The notes below the pieces were generated by a model. It was not told the DNA's origin. It ran no database searches and saw only the letters and a list, made by a program, of their open reading frames with translations. A stretch of DNA of 6,521 nt from Planctomycetota bacterium (GTDB taxonomy: Bacteria > Planctomycetota > Planctomycetia > Pirellulales > Pirellulaceae), in the NCBI GenBank assembly GCA_026692885.1, contig JAPLNJ010000914.1, positions 1 to 6,521 on the forward strand. The letters are read 5' to 3'. Below are positions 1 through 5,676 of this stretch, piece after piece (positions within the stretch are counted from its first letter, which is position 1; every line of letters begins with the position of its first letter). A program made the translations under genes and the position numbers.

Positions 1-7
1 GCGAACT

Positions 8-45
8 TGTAGAAACCGGCTGGTTGGCACAGCCCACCCTACAAA
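8..45. repeat. Nested inverted-repeat fragment upstream of gene 1
   Basis: TTGTAG (8-13) pairs with CTACAA (40-45), and inside it GGTTGG (22-27) pairs with CCCACC (33-38) with one wobble, around CACAG. Read on the minus strand it begins GTAGGGTGGGCTGTGCC, a phrase I recall as a common dispersed intergenic repeat in planctomycete genomes. It could also be the terminator or tail of a gene outside the window. The pairing is seen directly; the repeat-family status is recollection. Confidence 0.35.
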
Positions 46-79
46 CTCGGCATTGCGAACGAGGGGAAGGGAGAGCGAG

Positions 80-1141
80 ATGCGAGTGGGATCGTCGCGG
101 AAATCCTGGCGGGGCAGTGCGGCCGCAGCCGTGGGGCTCACGCTGTGGGCCGGACCGTGTCTGGCGCAGGACGCCAAGCCGACCGCGCCGAAAGCGTCGC
201 AGAATCTGCTGAAGCCGGAGACGAACCGCGCCATCGTGGCCGGACTGGAGTACCTACAGCGGCGGCAGAACGACGAGGGCTCCTTCGGCGGCAGCGGTCT
301 GGGCCGAAACGTGGGCGTCTGCGGACTGGCCGGCATGGCGATGTTGGCCAATGGCAGTACGCCCGGCCGCGGACCTTACGGGCGGGAGCTCAGCCGGTGT
401 GTCGCGTTCATCCTGGACCACACGCTCGACAGCGGCTTTATTACTTACCCCGATGCGGTCGGTCACGGGCCGATGTACGGGCACGGCTTTGCCACGTTGT
501 TCCTGGCCGAGGTGTATGGGATGTCGCCCGACCCGCTGGTGCGCGAGAAGCTTGCCAATGCTGTCAAGCTGATCCTTAGTACGCAGAACGACGAAGGTGG
601 TTGGCGGTACGAGCCCAAACGCCAGGACGCCGACATTTCCGTGACGGTGTGCCAGATCATGGCCTTGCGTGCGGCCCGCAATGCCGGGATGTTCGTGCCC
701 AACAAAACGATCGATCGTTGTACCGACTACGTGAAACGCAGCCAGAACGCCGACGGTGGTTTCATGTACCAGTTGACCCAGCCGGGGGTCAGCCAGTTTC
801 CTCGCAGCGCCGCCGCGGTGGTGGGGTTGTACAGCGCCGGAATCTATGACGGGCCGGAAGTCGAGCGGGGGCTGGACTACCTGCTGAAGCACTTGCCCCA
901 GGCGGACGCCTTTCAGAGAGACAACTACTTCTTCTACGGCCACTACTACGCGGTCCAAGCCATGTGGCAGGCTGGCGGCGAACGTTGGCGGCGTTGGCAT
1001 CCGGCGATCCACGACGCCCTGCTCGCACGCCAAAAGCAGGACGGCTCCTGGCCCGACAATGTCTCCTACGAATACGGCACGGCGATGGCGTGCCTCATTC
1101 TGCAGATGCCGAACAACTACCTGCCGATTTTTCAGCATTGA
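80..1141 (+). CDS. Secreted prenyltransferase/squalene-oxidase-repeat protein (terpenoid cyclase-like alpha/alpha barrel)
   Basis: 353 residues. The ATG at 80 is preferred over an in-frame TTG at 53, because a purine-rich ribosome binding site (GGGAAGGGAGAG, 64-75) sits just before it and the protein then opens with a clean signal peptide: basic SSRKSWR, a hydrophobic stretch to about residue 26, and a likely cut after CLA (29/30). The mature protein has four QW-like repeats, QNDEGSF (63-69), QNDEGGW (169-175), QNADGGF (222-228) and QKQDGSW (318-324), each ahead of a helical hairpin. This is the prenyltransferase/squalene oxidase repeat fold. The DXDD acid of class II cyclases is not present; the nearest match is DADIS at 183-187, so a true hopene cyclase is unlikely. 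It is also much shorter than squalene-hopene cyclase (about 630 residues). Inference: an exported structural or binding protein of unknown ligand. The next exported protein begins within 12 bases, so the two are probably cotranscribed. Confidence 0.9.
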   Translation: MRVGSSRKSWRGSAAAAVGLTLWAGPCLAQDAKPTAPKASQNLLKPETNRAIVAGLEYLQRRQNDEGSFGGSGLGRNVGVCGLAGMAMLANGSTPGRGPYGRELSRCVAFILDHTLDSGFITYPDAVGHGPMYGHGFATLFLAEVYGMSPDPLVREKLANAVKLILSTQNDEGGWRYEPKRQDADISVTVCQIMALRAARNAGMFVPNKTIDRCTDYVKRSQNADGGFMYQLTQPGVSQFPRSAAAVVGLYSAGIYDGPEVERGLDYLLKHLPQADAFQRDNYFFYGHYYAVQAMWQAGGERWRRWHPAIHDALLARQKQDGSWPDNVSYEYGTAMACLILQMPNNYLPIFQH

Positions 1142-1150
1142 GATCGGGTG

Positions 1151-2446
1151 ATGATGCAGAGCCGCTCCCAAACTTCCAAATCCCTTCCGGCGCCGCCGGG
1201 CCTTCGGACTTCGCTGATCCTGACACTGCTCGCGCTGAACCTGGCTGTCAGCGGAATGGCCCAGGAAGCAGCCGATCCTCCGCGTTGGGCGATACCGGTG
1301 GACGGCGACCCCTTCCCCGCCCGCGTCCAGGCGATCGACAAGGACTGGAAGATCACGTTTCAGGCCAACGGGCGGCAACGCGTCTTCACCGCCCAGGACC
1401 TTGTTGGCTGGGGTGACTACCGGGATACTTGCACGCATTCGCAGATCGTGTTGGCCGATGGGGGCCTGCTAGTGGCCGATGTCATGCAACTCAGCGGTGA
1501 GTCGCTCGTCGCCTATGGCGACTTGTGCGGCCAAGTGACGTGGCCGCTGTCCGCGGTGCGCGGCGTGCTGGTGGACCCTCCCTTGCAGCCGCTGCGGCGG
1601 GATCGGCTGTTGGAGACCATCCACTCCGCGCACGGGACAGAAGATCAACTGCGGTTGGACAACGAAGACGTAATCGCCGGCACTCTCAAGAGCTGGTGCG
1701 CGGTGCCGGACGCAGCCGCCGATCGACCCGCCACGATCGCCCTGGCGACCACCGGCCGGGATCTGCAGGTCCCCGCCGATACGGTGGTGGCTCTGATCCT
1801 GAATCCGGCGCTCGTCAGGCTGTCCAAACCGCGCGAGGCCGTCGTGGAGATGGGGTTCCGGGACGGCAGTCTGCTGCGGGTGATCAAGGTTGCCACCGCA
1901 GGCGCGACCACGCGATTGACGCTGCCCGGAGCTCTCGAACTGGAGCTGGCGACCGATGTGCTGTGCCGCGAATTGACGCTGCTGCGGCCGAACGGCAACC
2001 GCGTGGCCTACCTTTCGGACCTGCCGCCGATTGGCTACAAGCACATTCCGCTGCTCGAGTCGCCTTGGCCGTTGCAGCCGGATCGCAGCGCTGCGGGTGG
2101 GCGACTACGTCACGGAGGCCACGTCTTCACTAAAGGTCTGGGGATGCACAGCACGTCGCGAGTCGCCTATGATCTGGACGGGCAGTACCGCCGTTTCCAG
2201 GCGGAAATCGCTGTGGACGACGACGCCGGACCGCGGGGGGCGGTCACCGTTCGCGTCTTGTTCGAAGCTGCGCAGGGTCAGTGGCAGCGGGCCTTCGAAA
2301 GCGACGTCATCCGCGGCGGCGCACCCCCGCTGCCAATCGCAGTCGATGTCACCGGCGTGAAGCGGATGGCGCTGATTGTCGACTTCGCAGAACGCGGCGA
2401 CGTACTGGACCATGCCGACTGGCTGAACGCCCGGCTGATCAAGTAG
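1151..2446 (+). CDS. Secreted NPCBM/NEW2 domain-containing protein
   Basis: 431 residues from the ATG at 1151; a GTG at 1148 and an ATG at 1154 are equally possible. No strong ribosome binding site is visible, so translation may be coupled to the upstream stop (1139-1141). A signal peptide with hydrophobic core TSLILTLLALNLAV (20-33) ends at about GMA/Q (37/38). Residues about 291-431 form an NPCBM/NEW2 module, with KGLGMHS (328-334), the conserved RGG near 390, and the ending DVLDHADW...ARL. This family is linked to galactose-type carbohydrate binding and is abundant in planctomycete secreted proteins. Residues 50-280 hold about four beta-rich repeats (near 50-88, 99-144, 167-219, 233-280), each of the form DG-x-hydrophobic, a hydrophobic strand pair, then a short final strand. 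No catalytic domain is seen. Inference: a periplasmic or surface protein that binds glycans or a protein partner, perhaps working with the product of the preceding gene. Confidence 0.9.
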   Translation: MMQSRSQTSKSLPAPPGLRTSLILTLLALNLAVSGMAQEAADPPRWAIPVDGDPFPARVQAIDKDWKITFQANGRQRVFTAQDLVGWGDYRDTCTHSQIVLADGGLLVADVMQLSGESLVAYGDLCGQVTWPLSAVRGVLVDPPLQPLRRDRLLETIHSAHGTEDQLRLDNEDVIAGTLKSWCAVPDAAADRPATIALATTGRDLQVPADTVVALILNPALVRLSKPREAVVEMGFRDGSLLRVIKVATAGATTRLTLPGALELELATDVLCRELTLLRPNGNRVAYLSDLPPIGYKHIPLLESPWPLQPDRSAAGGRLRHGGHVFTKGLGMHSTSRVAYDLDGQYRRFQAEIAVDDDAGPRGAVTVRVLFEAAQGQWQRAFESDVIRGGAPPLPIAVDVTGVKRMALIVDFAERGDVLDHADWLNARLIK

Positions 2447-2498
2447 CGGCAGGCCGGCCGCTTGAAAATGATGGATTGACTCGCGGTTTGGGGCTTCC

Positions 2499-2588
2499 AT
2501 GGCCTGGGAGGGCGAGGCTCCTGCCGAGCCGGAGCGGGCCGTCAGGAACGGCCCACGGCTCCGCGGGAGCGTCGCCCTCCCAATCCAC
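2499..2588. repeat. GEAPAEP-type palindromic dispersed repeat
   Basis: Arm 2505-2530 matches the reverse complement of 2557-2582 at 23 of 26 positions. An inner perfect 7-bp stem (2536-2542 with 2548-2554) surrounds the loop CAGGA, so about 78 bases can fold into one long hairpin. Weaker pairing continues outward to about 2499/2588. Read as protein, the left arm gives GEAPAEP, and other frames on both strands give GSAGASPS; these peptides are a hallmark, as I recall, of spurious short ORFs in planctomycete genomes. It lies between two genes and is probably a non-autonomous REP- or MITE-like element; it may also act as an RNA hairpin at the 3' end of the upstream operon, although no T-tract follows. 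Confidence 0.75.
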
Positions 2589-2684
2589 GTTCTCTCGTTT
2601 TCCATTGGCAACCTAGGGCTCTCTAGGATGGCGAGAAGCTGCCCGCCTCGTCCCCGGGGCGTGTTCGAGGCAGTGCTTGGACGA

Positions 2685-2713
2685 TTGCTCACAAACGCCC
2701 GGCACGATACACT
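2685..2713 (+). promoter_or_regulatory. Weak candidate promoter for the HicB-like gene and oleC
   Basis: TTGCTC (2685-2690) and TACACT (2708-2713) are 17 bases apart and lie 27 bases before the start codon. Each hexamer is a poor match to the sigma-70 consensus, so this is only a candidate. A ribosome binding site GAGG (2729-2732) follows, 7 bases before the ATG at 2740. Confidence 0.25.
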
Positions 2714-2739
2714 GACCCGAAGAAAGCCGAGGCTGACAG

Positions 2740-3027
2740 ATGCTAACCTATCGGGCGATGTACAAGTATCTGGATGAGGGAGTTCACGCCGAAGTGTTGG
2801 ATTTTCCAGGCGTCATCTCTTTTGGCGAGGATCTCGAAGATGCTCGCCGTATGCTCGCCAGTGCCCTGGTCGACATGGCCGAGACGAACTTGTTGATTGG
2901 GGAGTCACTGTCGGCACCGGATCCGACTTGCACGGACCTTGAGGCTGATCTCGAAGAGCCCATCCACTTGTTGCTAACGGCGGTATCCCGTGTCGCCCTC
3001 GTGCCACAGGGCACCGGTCCATGCTGA
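2740..3027 (+). CDS. HicB family protein (orphan antitoxin-like, RNase H-like fold)
   Basis: 95 residues. The start ATG has GAGG 7 bases upstream. The core Y-R-A-M-Y-K-Y (4-10), E-V-L-D-F-P-G-V (18-25), then G-E-D-L-E-D-A-R-R-M-L (29-39) and an alanine-rich helix, is the typical HicB partial RNase H-like fold: two strands, a DFPG turn and the helix with LxxA. HicB proteins neutralise HicA, a small double-stranded-RNA-binding-fold mRNA interferase. No ribbon-helix-helix or HTH tail is visible; the C-terminus (VALVPQGTGPC) simply ends. No hicA precedes or follows: the stop overlaps the start of oleC by 7 bases (3021-3027). Inference: either an orphan antitoxin remnant kept by its position, or a HicB-fold regulator or partner protein. 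Translation coupling to oleC is likely. Confidence 0.8.
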   Translation: MLTYRAMYKYLDEGVHAEVLDFPGVISFGEDLEDARRMLASALVDMAETNLLIGESLSAPDPTCTDLEADLEEPIHLLLTAVSRVALVPQGTGPC

Positions 3028-4691
3028 CGGACAAAACGGTCAATGTCGGCGCGCGGTTATCGATCACGGCTCGGCAAAACCCGTCCGGGGTGGCGGTGGT
3101 GGAACCAGCTCGGGACACGGTGGGCGGGCGCGCTGCGTATCACCACGTGACCTTTGCGGAGTTGGACCAGGACAGCGATCTGCTGGCTGACGGTCTGCGG
3201 TCGCTCGGCGCCCAGGCGGGCCAGCGAATCGTCCTGATGGTGCGGCCGGGCATCGACTTTATCTCGCTGGTGTTCGCACTCTTCAAAGCCGGCGTAGTCA
3301 CGGTCCTGATTGACCCCGGCATGGGCCGCAAGAGCCTGATTCGCTGTCTGGAGGAAGTCGAGCCGGATGGCTTTGTGGCGCTGCCCTTGGTTCACGCGAT
3401 TCGCATCGCGTTGCGAAACCGATTCCCGCAGGCCCGCTACAACGTGACGGTCGGTCGCCGCTGGTTCTGGGGCGGCCCGACGATCCGGCAACTCCGCGCC
3501 CGCACGTTGGGCCGCGATTTCCGACCGGCGGCGACGACGGCTGACGACCCAGCGGCCATCATCTTCACCACGGGCAGCACCGGACCGCCCAAAGGCGTGT
3601 TATATCGCCACGGCAACTTCGACCAACAGGTCGACCAACTGCGCGACTTCTACCAGATCCAACCGGGCGAGATCGATCTGGCTGCCTTCCCCTTGTTCGG
3701 CTTGTTCAACTGTGCGATGGGGGTCTCGACCATCGTGCCGGACATGGATCCGACCCGTCCGGCCTGCGTCGACCCGCGGAAGATCGTCCAGGCGGTGCAG
3801 GATTGGCAAGCGACCCAGGCTTTCGGTTCACCCGCCCTGTGGAATGTCGTGGGGCGGTACTGCGAAGAACACAACGTGAGACTGCCGAGCCTCCGGCGAG
3901 TACTGTCGGCAGGCGCGCCCGTACCGCCGCACGTCCTGCGGCGAATGCAGCAGGCCATCTCGACGGAAGGCGACGTGCACACGCCGTACGGCGCGACGGA
4001 GTCGTTGCCCGTGGCGTCGATTTCGGCGACCGAGGTGTTGGGAGAAACGGCGGATCGGAGTGCACAAGGCGCCGGCACCTGCGTCGGGCGGTGTTTTCCC
4101 GGCATCCGGTGGAAGGTGATCCGCATCGACGACGGGCCGATCGCCACGCTAGATCTGACGGAAGAGCTGCCGCGTGGCCAGATCGGCGAATTGCTCGTCA
4201 GCGGCCCGGTGGTCACGCGTCAGTACGTGACGCGAGTCGAAGCCAACGCACTACACAAGATCCAAGACGGCGATACGGTCTGGCACCGGTTGGGCGACCT
4301 GGGCTACTTGGACGAACAGGATCGATTTTGGTTTTGCGGTCGCAAGGCACACCGCGTCCTGACGCCGCAGGGACCGATGTACACCATCCCCTGCGAAGCG
4401 ATTTTCAATCAACACCCAAGTGTCTATCGTGCAGCCCTCGTCGGGGTCGGCACGCCGGGCCACCAGCGTCCGGTCATCATCGTCGAAACTTGGCCCGCTT
4501 GCCGTCCCCGTTCGGAGCAGGAGCAGACCTGCCTGTTGGCCGAACTGCGCCAGTTGGCGGTGGGAAATTCTCTGACGCAGCAGATTCTGGACGTCCTCAT
4601 CCACCCCTCGCTGCCGGTCGACATTCGGCATAACGCCAAGATTTTTCGGGAACAGTTGGCGGTCTGGGCCGAAACGCAGTTGCGCCGGTGA
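3021..4691 (+). CDS. oleC: AMP-forming acid ligase, OleC-type beta-lactone synthetase
   Basis: 556 residues, ANL superfamily. In the long-chain olefin (Ole) pathway OleC uses ATP to adenylate a 2-alkyl-3-hydroxy acid and closes it to a beta-lactone, which OleB then decarboxylates to an olefin; OleA and OleD act earlier. Motifs: P-loop TTGSTGPPKG (183-192), YGATE (323-327), the ribose-binding Asp in LGDLGYLD (Asp426), the hinge-region FCGRK (438-442), and the A10 lysine in HNAKIFRE (Lys540). The phrases GPPKGVLYRHG, FPLFGLFNCAMG and DMDPTRPA match OleC rather than ordinary acyl-CoA synthetases, as I recall the family; length also fits. All catalytic positions are present, so the enzyme should be active. 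The start overlaps the HicB-like gene (ATGCTGA). No oleA, oleB or oleD lies in the window. The alternative is a generic fatty-acid CoA ligase; many annotations use that name for this group. Confidence 0.85.
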   Translation: MLTDKTVNVGARLSITARQNPSGVAVVEPARDTVGGRAAYHHVTFAELDQDSDLLADGLRSLGAQAGQRIVLMVRPGIDFISLVFALFKAGVVTVLIDPGMGRKSLIRCLEEVEPDGFVALPLVHAIRIALRNRFPQARYNVTVGRRWFWGGPTIRQLRARTLGRDFRPAATTADDPAAIIFTTGSTGPPKGVLYRHGNFDQQVDQLRDFYQIQPGEIDLAAFPLFGLFNCAMGVSTIVPDMDPTRPACVDPRKIVQAVQDWQATQAFGSPALWNVVGRYCEEHNVRLPSLRRVLSAGAPVPPHVLRRMQQAISTEGDVHTPYGATESLPVASISATEVLGETADRSAQGAGTCVGRCFPGIRWKVIRIDDGPIATLDLTEELPRGQIGELLVSGPVVTRQYVTRVEANALHKIQDGDTVWHRLGDLGYLDEQDRFWFCGRKAHRVLTPQGPMYTIPCEAIFNQHPSVYRAALVGVGTPGHQRPVIIVETWPACRPRSEQEQTCLLAELRQLAVGNSLTQQILDVLIHPSLPVDIRHNAKIFREQLAVWAETQLRR

Positions 4692-4719
4692 GGCCTTGAT
4701 CGGAACACTGCGAAATGCC

Positions 4720-4981
4720 GTCACTGCTAGCACCAAACGGTTTTCGGGGTTGTCGGTGTCAAGAATGGGATTTTACGGTTTCGCATAGACGTACCGCCAG
4801 CTGGGGTCAGACGTACAGATTTCAGTTTTCGCGGTCGTGTGCCCAAGCAGAGGGAAAGCCTTCTGCCCGCGAAAACTGAAATCTGTACGTCTGACCCCTT
4901 GTCTCGCGCCCCGTCCCTGCTGAACCGTTAAGTCTCATTCTTTACGCGCAAGGGCCAAAAAACCGTTTGGTGGTAGCTGAC
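4720..4981. repeat. Large nested palindrome (about 250 bases), MITE- or REP-like element
   Basis: The centre is a perfect 32-bp inverted repeat, 4803-4834 with 4867-4898, starting GGGGTCAGACGTACAG. Its 32-base interior holds a further stem (4847-4854 with 4859-4866, one wobble, loop AAAG). Outside it, 4758-4780 pairs with 4923-4945 at 19 of 23 positions, and 4726-4744 pairs with 4959-4977 at 18 of 19. Gaps between these blocks are 13 and 13 bases, and 22 and 24 bases, so the arms are in register and the whole is one imperfect palindrome centred near 4850. A GTCA/TGAC pair at 4720-4723 and 4978-4981 may mark its ends. No ORF or transposase is seen. The GGGGTCAGA palindrome resembles REP sequences mobilised by REP-associated (Y1) transposases; that link is inference. 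As RNA it would form a very stable hairpin after oleC and could stop or process the transcript. Confidence 0.8.
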
Positions 4982-4986
4982 CCCGT

Positions 4987-5084
4987 CCGAGAAGCTCCCG
5001 ACTCGTCGGGCCGGTCGGATATGGGCCTCCGGGTTAGGCACAGGGCGGGAACACTCCCACCGACTTACGTCGGGAGCTTCTCGG
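4987..5084. repeat. 16-bp perfect inverted repeat with self-folding arms
   Basis: CCGAGAAGCTCCCGAC (4987-5002) is the exact reverse complement of 5069-5084, 66 bases apart. Each arm can also fold locally: CCCGAC-TC-GTCGGG (4997-5010) and CCGAC-TTAC-GTCGG (5060-5073). It begins five bases after the large palindrome. It could be a second small mobile repeat, or part of a compound element with the first. No coding potential is convincing on either strand. Confidence 0.65.
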
Positions 5085-5158
5085 GGGCGATCACGACACT
5101 GCGAGCATTTCACAACATTATGATCAAGGCCAGATCGCTGCACGGCTCTGGCGCCCCT
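5085..5158. other. Remaining intergenic stretch, no clear feature
   Basis: Between the inverted repeat and the promoter I see only a short possible stem, GCCAGA (5129-5134) with TCTGGC (5147-5152). No gene is convincing here on either strand, and no RNA gene is recognised. Confidence 0.5.
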
Positions 5159-5187
5159 TTGACACCAGCTAACTTGCTGCTTAGAAT
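5159..5187 (+). promoter_or_regulatory. Sigma-70-type promoter of the zinc-finger/lspA operon
   Basis: A perfect -35 box TTGACA (5159-5164) and a near-perfect -10 box TAGAAT (5182-5187) are separated by exactly 17 bases. Transcription would start near 5194, giving a leader of about 80 bases before the ATG at 5276. No operator is obvious, and the leader shows no recognised riboswitch. Confidence 0.65.
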
Positions 5188-5275
5188 TGAGCGGCTGTGC
5201 CAAGGGCCATGTGTGGTCTGACGTAAACCCGGCCAATGGGTCTAACCTGCAACGTATTGAGAGGGAGAGTGACTC

Positions 5276-5647
5276 ATGAAGAAAGCCGAGAGCAAGGTAT
5301 ACAAGGAACGCCTCCTGCAATTGCGGATGCGGCTACGTGGCGACGTTCACGCCATGGCGGACGCCGCACTCAAGCAGACTCGCAGTGAGGCGAGTGGCGA
5401 CCTCTCTTACATGCCGATCCACATGGCCGATGTGGGAACGGATAATTTCGACCAGGAATTTACGTTGAGCCTGATGGAAACCGAAGAAGACACGCTTTCG
5501 CAGGTTGAATTAGCTCTGGAACGTGTCGAAGAAGGGGCCTACGGCATGTGCGTCGAGTGTGACGGCAGGATTCCCAAGACTCGTCTCAACGCCCTCCCCT
5601 ATACACCTTATTGTGTCAAGTGCGCAAGCAAGCTCGAAACGCGATGA
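5276..5647 (+). CDS. TraR/DksA C4-type zinc finger regulator
   Basis: 123 residues; ATG at 5276 with a strong ribosome binding site GAGGGAGAG (5261-5269). Residues about 1-85 form a charged, probably coiled-coil helical hairpin, followed by a CX2C-X17-CX2C zinc finger (Cys92, Cys95, Cys113, Cys116), the DksA/TraR signature. Such proteins enter the RNA polymerase secondary channel and adjust initiation, often with ppGpp. The coiled-coil tip of classical DksA carries DxxDxA; here the tip region reads MADVGTDNFDQE (50-61), which is acidic (Asp52, Asp56, Asp59) but not the exact motif, so DksA-like activity is not assured. It is shorter than E. coli DksA (151) and longer than TraR (73). The stop overlaps an ATG (ATGA, 5644-5647), and lspA follows. 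A TraR/DksA gene next to lspA is also known in Bacteroidetes, as I recall, suggesting an old pairing. Confidence 0.9.
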   Translation: MKKAESKVYKERLLQLRMRLRGDVHAMADAALKQTRSEASGDLSYMPIHMADVGTDNFDQEFTLSLMETEEDTLSQVELALERVEEGAYGMCVECDGRIPKTRLNALPYTPYCVKCASKLETR

Positions 5648-5676
5648 ATCGCTCAGCTGGTCCCCGGTTCCTGTGA
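5644..5676 (+). other. Ten-codon bridge ORF between the zinc-finger gene and lspA
   Basis: ATG at 5644 overlaps the upstream stop as ATGA; the frame reads MNRSAGPRFL and stops at TGA 5674-5676, which overlaps the lspA GTG start as GTGA. It may carry ribosomes from one gene to the next. Alternatively it is the true 5' end of lspA, put out of frame by one missing base in the C run at 5662-5665: with one more C the frame would read MNRSAGPPVPVSRYVVF straight into lspA. Confidence 0.4.

Noticed and set aside
53..79. TTG at 53 as the start of gene 1
   Set aside because: It would add nine charged residues before the signal peptide and place the clear ribosome binding site inside the coding region.
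146..170. Lipoprotein box around Cys27 of gene 1
   Set aside because: The residue before the cysteine is proline (AGPC), which does not fit the lipobox; an ordinary signal peptidase I site after CLA fits better.
254..1438. A 394-codon open frame on the minus strand across genes 1 and 2
   Set aside because: It lies antisense to two clear exported proteins with signal peptides and family motifs. Its composition is that of a GC-rich shadow frame, and no known domain is visible.
2448..2465. Stem AGCGGC/GCCGCT just after the NPCBM gene as a terminator
   Set aside because: The stem is six base pairs and no T-tract follows, so an intrinsic terminator is not supported.
2499..2777. Short plus-strand ORF starting MAWEGEAPAEP
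   Set aside because: It is generated by the dispersed palindromic repeat and runs into the HicB-like gene in another frame.
4803..4898. CRISPR repeat-spacer unit
   Set aside because: The 32-base units are inverted, not direct, and occur only twice with no array or cas gene.
4928..5320. Open frames on both strands across the inverted repeats
   Set aside because: They run through palindromic DNA, so the two strands give mirrored peptides such as REAPD. The minus frame also covers the promoter and the start of the zinc-finger gene. No ribosome binding site or family resemblance is seen.
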